Assembly: GCA_964611185.1 (NCBI GenBank)
Contig: CAZSXE010000001.1
Span: 62,001 to 126,000, forward strand
Source: CAAGNP01 sp964611185
GTDB taxonomy: Bacteria; Bacteroidota; Bacteroidia; Bacteroidales; UBA932
Reading direction: 5' to 3'
Length of the DNA stretch: 64,000 nucleotides
Shown here piece by piece: positions 54,833-62,644 of this stretch. Every line of letters starts with the position of its first letter. Position 1 is the stretch's first letter. Made by a program: the position numbers and the translations under genes. The notes under the pieces are model-generated. The model worked only from the letters and a program-made list of their open reading frames with translations, was not told the origin of the DNA and made no database searches.

Positions 54833-56125
54833 TTATAATGGAAAGAATTTCATAGTGTGAAATGAATATTTGTCAGAAATGTACGCAAACATATTAAACT
54901 TGTTTAAAAGCTCTACAAATCGAGTGCATATTGAAGTATCTTCGCTGCGCTGAGAGATGGAAAGGATAAATTCGTTTTTCCATGTAGTGGCAGCGATAGT
55001 GAAAGGAGTTATTGCCGCAGGCAAAACAGGGAAAAACTCTGTTATATATTGTCCCATGGATTCAGGCAGAGCAATGTGGCCCATATTGGTAATAATATAG
55101 GTATATGACCTAAGGGAAGAAATAATACTTTTATCCATAATGGCTATTTTTTCTTCAATGGTATTCGGCAAATTAGTTAATCTACTCATTCCCGTAGCTT
55201 GCCTTTGAGCCATACAGGCAAGAAATTCAGGTTTTGTTTGCTCTTTTAGCATTTTCTTTTGAGTAAGTAGCATTGTGGGAAAATCTTCTTGAAGAAAAAT
55301 TTTACCATGAGCGAGAGCTGCTACCGCAATAAAGTAGCGAGTGGTTTCTGATGGAAAAAATGGACGAAGATTGACAGGGATAGAGGCAACAATAGGGTTG
55401 TCACCAATTTCTGACTTGTATTTTTCGTAAATGGCTTGACTGAAAAGAGGTTCTATAAAAGTAACCGGGGAACTTTGATATTTTTTAGTCACTCCGTAGA
55501 GTTTATTGAAAGGAATTCTAATTTCCACGATAGTGTCGGAAGGATCATTTTCAGTAGAAATATCAGGTACTTGAAAGGCTTCTGCAGGGGATTCATACCA
55601 TGAGGGTATGGATCCTTTTATATTCATTATTTTTGAAATAGCGTTTTCACCCTCTCCGAAGCTGTAAGGTTGGTCAACAGTAAGAATAGTTCCATCATTT
55701 TTTACAGGAAAATTAGAGAGCTGTAAATATCTGAAAATTACAGATTTAATGAAAATAATAAAACCAGTGCCATCACCAAGGACATGAAGAAAATCAAATG
55801 TTATTCTTTTTCCGAAATATGAGACTAAAAACAAGTATCCGTTTGTCTCCTTACCGCCTATTGTTCGTACTGTATTTCCATCGTCGTGATAGACAGGGAA
55901 CTCAGATGAAATAGCCTTGAGCGCATATTTGTTCTTCAGGCGTTCAATACCAACGGCCATTTGAGGAAATCGTTTTAATATTTCCTGCATAGTCTGATGA
56001 AGGATATCTCCATTAATTTTAAATGTCATAGTAACATTAAAGCGAGGTACGCATCCGCTACTAAGATGTGATCCATAAAAATATGATTCTCCCCCCGGGT
56101 CAATTACTAAATAATTGTCATTCAT
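54833..56125 (-). CDS. CAT/condensation-fold acyltransferase-like protein
   Basis: This 430-residue protein has the chloramphenicol-acetyltransferase/condensation-domain fold signature HxxxDG (His114-Asp118 in FLHVLGDGTGF) in the right place after an N-terminal half of ~110 residues, and a second-half segment with NLRPFF and DFPTMLLTQKKMLKEQ. This plan fits alcohol acetyltransferase or lipid-acyl transferase families rather than NRPS, since no carrier protein is nearby. It lies 10 bp after DUF368 and may act on lipid carriers; substrate unknown. Confidence 0.72.
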   Translation of the reverse strand: MNDNYLVIDPGGESYFYGSHLSSGCVPRFNVTMTFKINGDILHQTMQEILKRFPQMAVGIERLKNKYALKAISSEFPVYHDDGNTVRTIGGKETNGYLFLVSYFGKRITFDFLHVLGDGTGFIIFIKSVIFRYLQLSNFPVKNDGTILTVDQPYSFGEGENAISKIMNIKGSIPSWYESPAEAFQVPDISTENDPSDTIVEIRIPFNKLYGVTKKYQSSPVTFIEPLFSQAIYEKYKSEIGDNPIVASIPVNLRPFFPSETTRYFIAVAALAHGKIFLQEDFPTMLLTQKKMLKEQTKPEFLACMAQRQATGMSRLTNLPNTIEEKIAIMDKSIISSLRSYTYIITNMGHIALPESMGQYITEFFPVLPAAITPFTIAATTWKNEFILSISQRSEDTSICTRFVELLNKFNMFAYISDKYSFHTMKFFPL

Positions 56126-56135
56126 ATTAAAAAAA

Positions 56136-57020
56136 TTAATTGTTCTCTTTCTTCATCCTTCGAGCGAAAAATTCTATTCCCATAACAATGATAAAACCGA
56201 CTATTACAAATATGATAGCTTCTAAAATATGTCCCGACGGGGCAGAAGGGCGAGAAACACCGTTTTCAAGAATATTCTGCCATGGCCAGACTTTAAGGAG
56301 AGATCCCACCATTATCCCTGCCAAAAGGCAAATAGTAAATGTGTAGAATTTTTTAAGGAGCCATGATAGAAAATGAGAAAAAGAAATAATACCTATTAAA
56401 GCGCCGCAGGCAAAAACAATAATGGGGGCAATATTAACATCGGCAATAGCTCCGAGCATATATTGGTATTTTCCGAGTATGAGAAGGATAAAACTACCTG
56501 AAATACCGGGCAAAATCATCGCGCAAATGGCAATAGCCCCGCAAAGGAAAATAAACCAAAGAGAATTAGTGGTCTCACTGGGCGAGAGCAAACAAATCGA
56601 AACACCTATGGCTACACCAATAATTAATGCCACGAAATCAATGAATCTCCACCCTTTAATATCTTTGAGAATAATGACAGCAGAAGATATAATCAATCCA
56701 AAAAAGAATGACCAAAGTGGAATAGGGTGATACTCCATGAGGTATGTCATTAATTTAGCTAACGAAAAGAAACTAATCAATATTCCAAGCACCAAAGATA
56801 TTAGAAATGTTCCGTTGATTTTTATCCAAAATTGTTTAATTTTTCCTGTAAACAAAAGCTTCAAAGCAGACAAATCAACAGATTTAATGGAATTGATTAA
56901 TTCGGAGTAAATGCCTGTTAAAAAAGCAATTGTACCTCCGGAGACTCCTGGTATGACATCGGCGGCACCCATGCATATTCCTTTTAAGCCAATAACTAAA
57001 TAGGAAGAAAATTTTCTCAT
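56136..57020 (-). CDS. DUF368 membrane protein (PopT-type undecaprenyl phosphate transporter family)
   Basis: This 294-residue protein has about eight to nine membrane segments and the DUF368 signatures GICMGAADVIPGVSGGTIAF near the N-terminus and CAMILPGISGSFILLILGKY in the middle, an internal repeat of PG(V/I)SG. DUF368 members have been described as recycling undecaprenyl phosphate across the inner membrane for cell-wall and glycan synthesis. It starts 11 bp after the upstream gene. Confidence 0.9.
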   Translation of the reverse strand: MRKFSSYLVIGLKGICMGAADVIPGVSGGTIAFLTGIYSELINSIKSVDLSALKLLFTGKIKQFWIKINGTFLISLVLGILISFFSLAKLMTYLMEYHPIPLWSFFFGLIISSAVIILKDIKGWRFIDFVALIIGVAIGVSICLLSPSETTNSLWFIFLCGAIAICAMILPGISGSFILLILGKYQYMLGAIADVNIAPIIVFACGALIGIISFSHFLSWLLKKFYTFTICLLAGIMVGSLLKVWPWQNILENGVSRPSAPSGHILEAIIFVIVGFIIVMGIEFFARRMKKENN

Positions 57021-57031
57021 TAAAATAATTA

Positions 57032-57577
57032 TTATGATTTTATTGTAGTTAGATAATTAATGGTATTGTTAACATAGTAAGACAATGGAGTAGGTGAAGT
57101 ACCATCAATCTTTTTGATAAGGATGTCGTACAAATTCTTGTATTTAGGATTGAAACCGACCAATAACGAGGTGTTTACTTGTCTGACTATATATTCGATA
57201 GAAAAGACATTCTTTAAAGTAAGGTCTATAAAAATATCATACTTTTCATCGATAAATTTACTAAGTAGGGGGTGGGATGGGACAGAGAGCCAATTCATAT
57301 CTGTTTTGTGAATGATGGTAATATGAGGATCGGATTGAATCAGTGGAGAACAATTATTTTCTTCATTCGTATCGACAGAAATGCCATTAAAAGGAATTTT
57401 AAGTTTTGATAGGAAATTTTCAAGTATGAGCAGAGATTCAGATATGTTTTCAGTATCGGCATCAAAGATAAATCCCACTTTTCGAGCATTAGTAAAAGAT
57501 ATGTAACTTTTTTTTCTATCGTTACATATCTTTTTGAGAATACGTTTCTGGATCAGCTTTACGATTAAATTCCCCAT
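57032..57577 (-). CDS. Uncharacterised protein, DUF6913-like
   Basis: This 181-residue protein begins MGNLIVKLIQKRILKK at ATG 57577; an open stretch up to 57646 is excluded because the -7 box lies in it. It has a basic N-terminus, then alternating strand/helix segments (VGFIFDADTENISESLLILENFL; YDIFIDLTLKNVFSIEYIVRQVN; LLVGFNPK) reminiscent of DUF6913 proteins of Bacteroidota. No catalytic residues are obvious. It may be coupled to DUF368 downstream. Confidence 0.65.
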   Translation of the reverse strand: MGNLIVKLIQKRILKKICNDRKKSYISFTNARKVGFIFDADTENISESLLILENFLSKLKIPFNGISVDTNEENNCSPLIQSDPHITIIHKTDMNWLSVPSHPLLSKFIDEKYDIFIDLTLKNVFSIEYIVRQVNTSLLVGFNPKYKNLYDILIKKIDGTSPTPLSYYVNNTINYLTTIKS

Positions 57578-57596
57578 TCTAATAATAATATGGGAA

Positions 57597-57604
57597 CAAA
57601 GATA
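57597..57604 (-). promoter_or_regulatory. -7 element (TATCTTTG) of the DUF6913-DUF368 unit
   Basis: Exact TAnnTTTG match on the minus strand, 19 bp before ATG 57577. It decides the start of that gene. Confidence 0.65.
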
Positions 57605-57611
57605 ATAAATA

Positions 57612-57761
57612 TTATCGGCTGTTCCACCCGCTCTTAAAAGATTCAATTAATATTTCCCAATTTTCAGCAAATATTATTATCAAAAATAATACCAAAATAA
57701 TGAGTAAAAAAATTGATACTTTTTTAAAAGTAATCTCCTTGAAATAGTTTTTTAGTTTCAT
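57612..57761 (-). CDS. Small single-pass membrane protein
   Basis: This 49-residue protein (ATG 57761, MKLKNYFKEITFKKVS...) has one strongly hydrophobic helix, SIFLLIILVLFLIIIFA, with a basic cytoplasmic N-terminus and a short C-terminal tail. An exact -7 box precedes it at 57786-57779, 17 bp from the ATG, which supports it as a real gene. Function unknown; small proteins like this often accompany Bacteroidota envelope genes. Confidence 0.62.
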   Translation of the reverse strand: MKLKNYFKEITFKKVSIFLLIILVLFLIIIFAENWEILIESFKSGWNSR

Positions 57762-57778
57762 AACGATTAATTTTATTG

Positions 57779-57786
57779 CAAAATTA
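57779..57786 (-). promoter_or_regulatory. -7 element (TAATTTTG) of the small membrane protein gene
   Basis: Exact TAnnTTTG match on the minus strand, 17 bp before ATG 57761, immediately after the terminator of the previous operon. No clear -33. Confidence 0.5.
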
Positions 57787-57802
57787 TCTCTTAACAAGAA
57801 TG

Positions 57803-57835
57803 AAAAAAGGCATATTTAAAAAATATGCCTTTTTT
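57803..57835. terminator. Terminator of the LPP20-like envelope operon
   Basis: A 15-bp perfect stem (57803-57817 with 57821-57835) around a 3-nt loop has A and T runs on both sides. It lies 108 bp after the last stop (57943) of the minus operon. Confidence 0.85.
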
Positions 57836-57942
57836 ATCTTATTTTATATTTTTAATTATTATATAAATGTTAAGTATTTAATAATTAGCAAGATACAAAA
57901 CGAATAGATAATAATTAAATAAAATTACCTGATTTAAAAAAT

Positions 57943-59826
57943 TTATTTTTCAGAATTGTAGATAGCAAGCACCTCTCCGTCGTTAAGAGATCTTGAATTA
58001 TAAACTCTCAAATTATCCACCCACATCCCGACAGAAGCGACTCCGTCATAAGATGGTCCACCAAACTGAAATTTAGTAGGAACAGTAGAAAATGTAAAAG
58101 AAAAACTAAGTCTATCCACAAGCTGACCGTCCATATACAATGACTGAACTTTGTTATCCACTACGAAAGCGAAAAAATGCCAATCATAAGAGATAGTTCC
58201 ATTGGAAAAGGGAGATACATCATTATCATAACGGTTAATCAGCTTGAATTTACCATCAGTAACTACAAGCCTCGGAGCATTGTCTTGTGAAGAGGAACCA
58301 CCGGTACCGGAAGTAAAAATATGTCCATCGGAAATACCCTTAGCCCAAAATGTAACTGAGTAATTATTAATAGGTACCGAGATTAATCCTTTTGGAAAAT
58401 TAATATAACTACGATCTATCGCATTCAAAATAACGGACTGAGTTCCATCTTTGCTATCTTCTGAAAATTGGGCACCATTGACCAATATGCCTGTCGGAGA
58501 TCCAAGCTCATTATTTACATTGTTGTTGAAACGGTAATACGCTGTAAGTCCGTTTCTTACTGTATTTAAAGGATCTAAAGAGGATGACTGAACAGGGATT
58601 GATGGAGTTACTGTGATAGAAGGGGCTGCTGAATGGGGATCCGATGGTTTTCTATTCATTAAAATATCACATCTTGAGCTCTTCTTTTCATTAATTTGAA
58701 TATTTATTTCAGATGTTTCGTATAGATTGTGAATAGCTTGCACCGAATATGAACCGGAGGGTAGGTCATTGTATTGAAAAACACCATTTCTTCCCGATGT
58801 AGCACCCTTTCCGCTCGGTAATATTGTTAGTTTGGCATAAGGAATAGGCTCTCGGGAAGCAGCATCCATAACAACTCCCGTTAGCGAAATTGAAAGTGTG
58901 CTTTTAAAGAATGCGCGATGGTTCAAATACTTATTACCTGTTCTGAAACGAATATCGATGTAATTTTCATCTTCATCATAACAGCCATTGTCATCATAGC
59001 TGATAGTAAAGATATTCCCGACCACATCATATTTTATCTTGCTTGCGCAGTTTGATTTGAGGAGTGGTTTCTGTTGAGAGGTGATTGGGTTATTATTAAG
59101 GGTCATGGTGGCGACAATTACCCCCTTTTTCGCCTGATATGTATCTATAACTATATAATCATATTGTTTACGATAATTGTTAATGATACTTTCAACTTTT
59201 TTATACCTCGGATCTGCAGTTAAAAATTCGTTTAAAAAAGCATTTAAATCGACTATTGCTTTATCTATATCTTCGATAGATGAGATGGAAATCAAATTAT
59301 TTTCGTAGTTTAACAATCGCTCATTCAGCTCTTTATCGTGTTTTTGAAACTCCATAACGAGCTTTTTCATATCGAAATCACTGAAAGGATATTTGACGGC
59401 GTAAAAAGTCTCTGATTTTTTAGAAGACTTGTAATATCTCACTTCCCAGTAAAACTGAGATGCTTTAGACAATGATATTTCACTCATAAAAGGGAGCTTG
59501 GCACTCTGAGAGTGGATATTGGTCTTTAACTGCTGCTTGTATGAGTTATTTCCATTAATATCCAAATCCGTTCTCGACAATTCTGTCTCGGCGACAATAC
59601 GAGATGCTACGCTTTCGGCAATTTGTTGTTTAATATTTTCGAGAACTGCCGCTTTTGCTTTTTCAATATCAGAAGCAGTCGAAGAAACAATCAAAAATTC
59701 TTTTTCAACGGAATTTACCCATCGGGGAATATTCCGTTCGCTTTTTTGAGTGATTTTATAATTGTTTTGGGCAAAAGAAAAAAATGAGATAAAAATTACA
59801 AATATTGTTAAGATAAATTTCTTCAT
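57943..59826 (-). CDS. Exported multidomain protein: LPP20-like, carboxypeptidase-regulatory and LamG-like domains
   Basis: This 627-residue protein has a signal peptide (SFFSFAQ). Residues ~20-200 form an LPP20-like domain (RWVNSVEKEFLIVSSTAS, helix EKAKAAVLENIKQQI, then FYWEVRYY...FSDFDMKKLVMEF) clearly related to the whole 160-residue protein at 62069-62551. Residues ~300-385 are a carboxypeptidase-regulatory-like beta domain (SLTGVVMDAASREPIPYAKL; LPSGSYSVQA). After a Ser/Pro linker, residues ~420-627 are a LamG/concanavalin-like domain (LTAYYRFNNNVNNELG, VTFWAKG, WHFFAFVVD, LRVYNSRSL). It could bind glycan with the last domain. It is the last gene of the operon. Function unknown. Confidence 0.72.
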   Translation of the reverse strand: MKKFILTIFVIFISFFSFAQNNYKITQKSERNIPRWVNSVEKEFLIVSSTASDIEKAKAAVLENIKQQIAESVASRIVAETELSRTDLDINGNNSYKQQLKTNIHSQSAKLPFMSEISLSKASQFYWEVRYYKSSKKSETFYAVKYPFSDFDMKKLVMEFQKHDKELNERLLNYENNLISISSIEDIDKAIVDLNAFLNEFLTADPRYKKVESIINNYRKQYDYIVIDTYQAKKGVIVATMTLNNNPITSQQKPLLKSNCASKIKYDVVGNIFTISYDDNGCYDEDENYIDIRFRTGNKYLNHRAFFKSTLSISLTGVVMDAASREPIPYAKLTILPSGKGATSGRNGVFQYNDLPSGSYSVQAIHNLYETSEINIQINEKKSSRCDILMNRKPSDPHSAAPSITVTPSIPVQSSSLDPLNTVRNGLTAYYRFNNNVNNELGSPTGILVNGAQFSEDSKDGTQSVILNAIDRSYINFPKGLISVPINNYSVTFWAKGISDGHIFTSGTGGSSSQDNAPRLVVTDGKFKLINRYDNDVSPFSNGTISYDWHFFAFVVDNKVQSLYMDGQLVDRLSFSFTFSTVPTKFQFGGPSYDGVASVGMWVDNLRVYNSRSLNDGEVLAIYNSEK

Positions 59827-59837
59827 AATTATGCGTT

Positions 59838-60551
59838 TTAATTCACAAAAATAGATACTCTATCACGATACGGTTCTTGGTAGTAGTAGTTATTTATGAT
59901 GGTAGGGGTTATTACTACCTTTTTTTCGGGAGGAATGGTGGCTATGAGTTCAGATGCTTTATTATATAAATCTGCGGAAGCTCTCGGAATGGAAAGGGCT
60001 TCAATCATAGCCGATTTGTAGTCTTCTTTTGAAATGAATGCTTTAATCCTTCCAAGAATTTGATCCCCTTCAGCATCAAAATATGATATGATTTTATCTT
60101 TACCATTGATAATCATATTTTTTACCTTGGAATTTCTCGCAGATACATTCCTTATGGCGGCAATATATGCCTGACCTTCGTTATTGCCGATACCTTTTAC
60201 TATAAACGATGATTGCCCCATGATGGCACCGGTATATATGTCTCCGATAAATAATGCTATTTCGATTTCTACTACATATTTCGCAGGTGCAGTAGCAGTG
60301 ACATCTTTCTTTAGCAGAGCCACTCGCGGAACTAACACAAATCTGCTCTCCATGGCTGAGAGCCCATTCAGGGTAAGAGCTTGCATAAGATTGTTTTCAA
60401 GAGTAGTAGCGGCATTTTCGTTATCCACTCCGAAAGGGGACACTACGGCAATAGCAAGTCTATCTGCCTCTTGCATTCCCTGAGATTTAGCTGTGTATCC
60501 AAAAGAAAAAATTAATAGAAATGATATAATTAAAATGTATTTTGTCTTCAT
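59838..60551 (-). CDS. Uncharacterised exported protein, CsgG/FlgO-like features
   Basis: This 237-residue protein has a signal peptide (GYTAKSQ). The start of the mature part, LAIAVVSPFG.DNENAATTLENNLMQAL, and RFVLVPRVALLKKDVTATAPAKYVVEIEIALFIGD recall the nucleotide-like alpha/beta fold of CsgG/FlgO-type envelope proteins, which begin with a strand and predict a helical partner-binding edge. The C-terminus is rich in Tyr and Asn (NNYYYQEPY). The resemblance is weak. It is in the middle of the operon, 11 bp from the LamG gene. Confidence 0.5.
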   Translation of the reverse strand: MKTKYILIISFLLIFSFGYTAKSQGMQEADRLAIAVVSPFGVDNENAATTLENNLMQALTLNGLSAMESRFVLVPRVALLKKDVTATAPAKYVVEIEIALFIGDIYTGAIMGQSSFIVKGIGNNEGQAYIAAIRNVSARNSKVKNMIINGKDKIISYFDAEGDQILGRIKAFISKEDYKSAMIEALSIPRASADLYNKASELIATIPPEKKVVITPTIINNYYYQEPYRDRVSIFVN

Positions 60552-60563
60552 AATGTGTTGTTG

Positions 60564-61535
60564 TTATTTGTCTCCTAAAATTATCCATGCTTCGCCAAGA
60601 CCTCTTTCATAAATTTTGTAAGGAAGATTAAATGGCTCTACACTCAGGAATTTACCGAGCTGTGTCACAAAACTCCTCGTATCGGCAGCCCTTTCTTTTC
60701 CAAATACAGTTCTGAAAAGAGGTGTCCTGACCTGTTCATATTTAATTACATAATCTCCACCTATGGTACGAGAAAAACGATGGTTCACGCAATTTTCATC
60801 CATCCAAAAGTCAATTATGTCAAGTAGGGGAGCACTCTCACCCATATATTGAAATTCATCTTCAAATGTAACAGGGGAGGCATCAAACATCCTGATGGTA
60901 ATAGTCACTTCACGACCATTTTCAAACATATCGTTGAAATGTGCCTGAAGCGCTCCGTTGAACGAATCCATGTAATTTAGGACTGCTTCTTCGAGAAGGA
61001 GTCCCGGAGTAGCTACGGTAGATGGACGACCATCTCCCGATACAGCAGTTATTACTTTGCTGGTATATGCATCAAGACCACGAAGATTGAAAGTAATATA
61101 TTTGCTCGGTCCTCTTGACTGAATGGAGAAATCAATGTCCATAATTATATCGGCTTTTGCCACTCTCTTTATCTGATCAAGAGGTGATTCTATGATTACA
61201 CTTCCGCCTGAAGATTGAAGAAGAGAGATTTCTACTTCTTCATTTTTTATCTGTTTCAAGGTCTGTTCCATGTCTTTCAAAGGAAAACCTCTCTGAGCCA
61301 TAATATTGGAAAGCTCAGAAATTACAAGCCTTAGACTTTCATCGTTTTTAAAGGCTTTTTCATAATCCGGTGTACTCTTTACATTACCGCTTTCATCTTT
61401 ATAAGTGCTTTCAAACCCACCTTTTGAGCAATATGAATCACTTGGAATGACCATAATAATCGGTTTTTTTGCTTGAGAGAAAAGAGCAGTGAAAGAGAAT
61501 ATCAAGAATAAAGAAATGAATATTTTTTTCATCAT
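60564..61535 (-). CDS. DUF6175-family exported protein
   Basis: This 323-residue protein starts at ATG 61535 (or 61532); an upstream TTG at 61556 is less likely. The signal peptide ends TALFSQA, followed by KPIIMVIPSDSYCSKGGF, ALVISELSNIMAQRGFPLKDMEQTLKQ and SGGSVIIESPLDQIKRVAKADIIMDIDFSI, typical of DUF6175. The alpha/beta start resembles CsgG-like proteins that sense or build envelope complexes. No enzyme motif is evident. Neighbouring genes are all exported and unknown. Confidence 0.7.
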   Translation of the reverse strand: MMKKIFISLFLIFSFTALFSQAKKPIIMVIPSDSYCSKGGFESTYKDESGNVKSTPDYEKAFKNDESLRLVISELSNIMAQRGFPLKDMEQTLKQIKNEEVEISLLQSSGGSVIIESPLDQIKRVAKADIIMDIDFSIQSRGPSKYITFNLRGLDAYTSKVITAVSGDGRPSTVATPGLLLEEAVLNYMDSFNGALQAHFNDMFENGREVTITIRMFDASPVTFEDEFQYMGESAPLLDIIDFWMDENCVNHRFSRTIGGDYVIKYEQVRTPLFRTVFGKERAADTRSFVTQLGKFLSVEPFNLPYKIYERGLGEAWIILGDK

Positions 61536-61556
61536 ATTGTATATTTTATATTTCAA

Positions 61557-62057
61557 TTAAAATCCATAATTTAATCCTTTGGCAATACCATCTTTTTCAA
61601 GATCTGAACGAAGGTTGTCAAACAAAATCTGGACAGTCAATCCCACTTTATATCCACCTTTCACTTTTAATCGATCCTGCCCCGAGGGGAAACCATCATT
61701 GGTAAGATTAACATAATTTAGATATTTACCGCCAGGGGTAAAAAAAGATTCAAAATAATCTTCATTTTTTTCTTCAGCATCTCTGTCGCAAATCGCCGGA
61801 GTGGCATTAATAGTACCTGAAGCGGGTAATCCTCTGAAAATACACATCTCGACTGCTACTTTTTTACCAAGGGCAATAGCCTTCTCCACTGTTCTTGCAG
61901 TAGTGTAAATTTTGAATACTTTAGTTCCATCTGCACCTACGCCAATCATAGCTATTTCATAGTTGCGTGAACTTTTGTAAGTGTATTTTTGTGCAACAGC
62001 ACAAGAAATCGATGCGAAAGTAAATACTGTAAGCATCAGTAATTTTAAATATTTCAT
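61557..62057 (-). CDS. Uncharacterised exported 166-residue protein
   Basis: This protein has a signal peptide with a cysteine (FASISCAVAQ; cleavage after Ala-Gln or lipidation both possible). The mature part reads KYTYKSSRNYEIAMIGVGADGTKVFKIYTTARTVEKAIALGKKVAVEMCIFRG, a strand-helix layout with an ALxxAKxxAV helix seen in LPP20-type proteins, and a C-terminal VGLTVQILFDNLRSDLEKDGI. It lies 21 bp before the DUF6175 start and 11 bp after the first gene. Confidence 0.6.
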   Translation of the reverse strand: MKYLKLLMLTVFTFASISCAVAQKYTYKSSRNYEIAMIGVGADGTKVFKIYTTARTVEKAIALGKKVAVEMCIFRGLPASGTINATPAICDRDAEEKNEDYFESFFTPGGKYLNYVNLTNDGFPSGQDRLKVKGGYKVGLTVQILFDNLRSDLEKDGIAKGLNYGF

Positions 62058-62068
62058 TTTGTTTAATA

Positions 62069-62551
62069 TTATAGTTCGTCAATAAGTTTTTGTGTACTGC
62101 TCGTCTCCTTACCCACTTCAAGGGCTATTTTTTTCATCTCAAATTCATTGAAATTGTAAAGGATATAGTAGTGATAATTGGTGGTATCATCCCTTCGAAT
62201 GAATCTCTCCTCCCAATATGTATCTATGGCGGACGATTCAGATATGTTTTTAATGAATTGAGAATCAGTTATGTGTCTGCGAATGGAAGATTCGTCTCCA
62301 TTAATAGAGATTGAAAGCATATATCGAGTGGTGAGGGTAATTACATCTGTTTTCAACTGATCAAATGCTTTTTGCTTTGCGTCATTAAGGCTTATCGTAC
62401 TTAATGCAGAAATCTTGACGATTTCGTATTTTTCGACATTTCGTTTAATCCAAATCGGTGCTTTGTCCGAACTGCTTCTTATAAGCTTTCCTTGTCCCCA
62501 AAGGGTGGATGCGATGGCGAGTGTAATACAAAAAATTAAAATTCGTTTCAT
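62069..62551 (-). CDS. LPP20-like exported protein, single-domain paralogue of the LamG protein
   Basis: This 160-residue protein starts at ATG 62551 (TTG 62572 is rejected) with a signal peptide (STLWGQ). Its sequence APIWIKRNVEKYEIVKIS...NDAKQKAFDQLKTDV and TYWEERFIRRDD...YNFNEFEMKKIALEV aligns with the first ~170 residues of the 627-residue protein at the operon's far end. It is the first gene, preceded by a promoter whose -33 box overlaps a terminator loop. Function unknown. Confidence 0.65.
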   Translation of the reverse strand: MKRILIFCITLAIASTLWGQGKLIRSSSDKAPIWIKRNVEKYEIVKISALSTISLNDAKQKAFDQLKTDVITLTTRYMLSISINGDESSIRRHITDSQFIKNISESSAIDTYWEERFIRRDDTTNYHYYILYNFNEFEMKKIALEVGKETSSTQKLIDEL

Positions 62552-62569
62552 AATCGTGATTTTATTTGA

Positions 62570-62601
62570 CAAATATAATAATAAAAAAGTGAACTGACAA
62601 T
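62570..62601 (-). promoter_or_regulatory. Promoter of the LPP20-like operon
   Basis: On the minus strand ATTG (62601-62598, 3/4 match at -33), a 20-bp spacer and an exact -7 TATATTTG (62577-62570), 18 bp before ATG 62551. The -33 box is the loop of the ppdK terminator. Confidence 0.7.
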
Positions 62602-62612
62602 CAGCCCACTTT
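62583..62612 (-). terminator. Terminator after pyruvate phosphate dikinase
   Basis: Minus strand AAAGTG, GG bulge, CTGA, loop, TCAG, TT bulge, CACTTT then T run: a bulged stem, 32 bp after the ppdK stop. Its loop carries the -33 box of the next operon. Confidence 0.65.
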
Positions 62613-62644
62613 AATAATTGTAAAATGTAAATATTTGTGACTTA

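Noticed and set aside
57578..57646. 23-residue extension of the DUF6913-like protein
   Set aside because: The -7 box at 57597-57604 lies within it, so it is not transcribed from that promoter; ATG 57577 fits.
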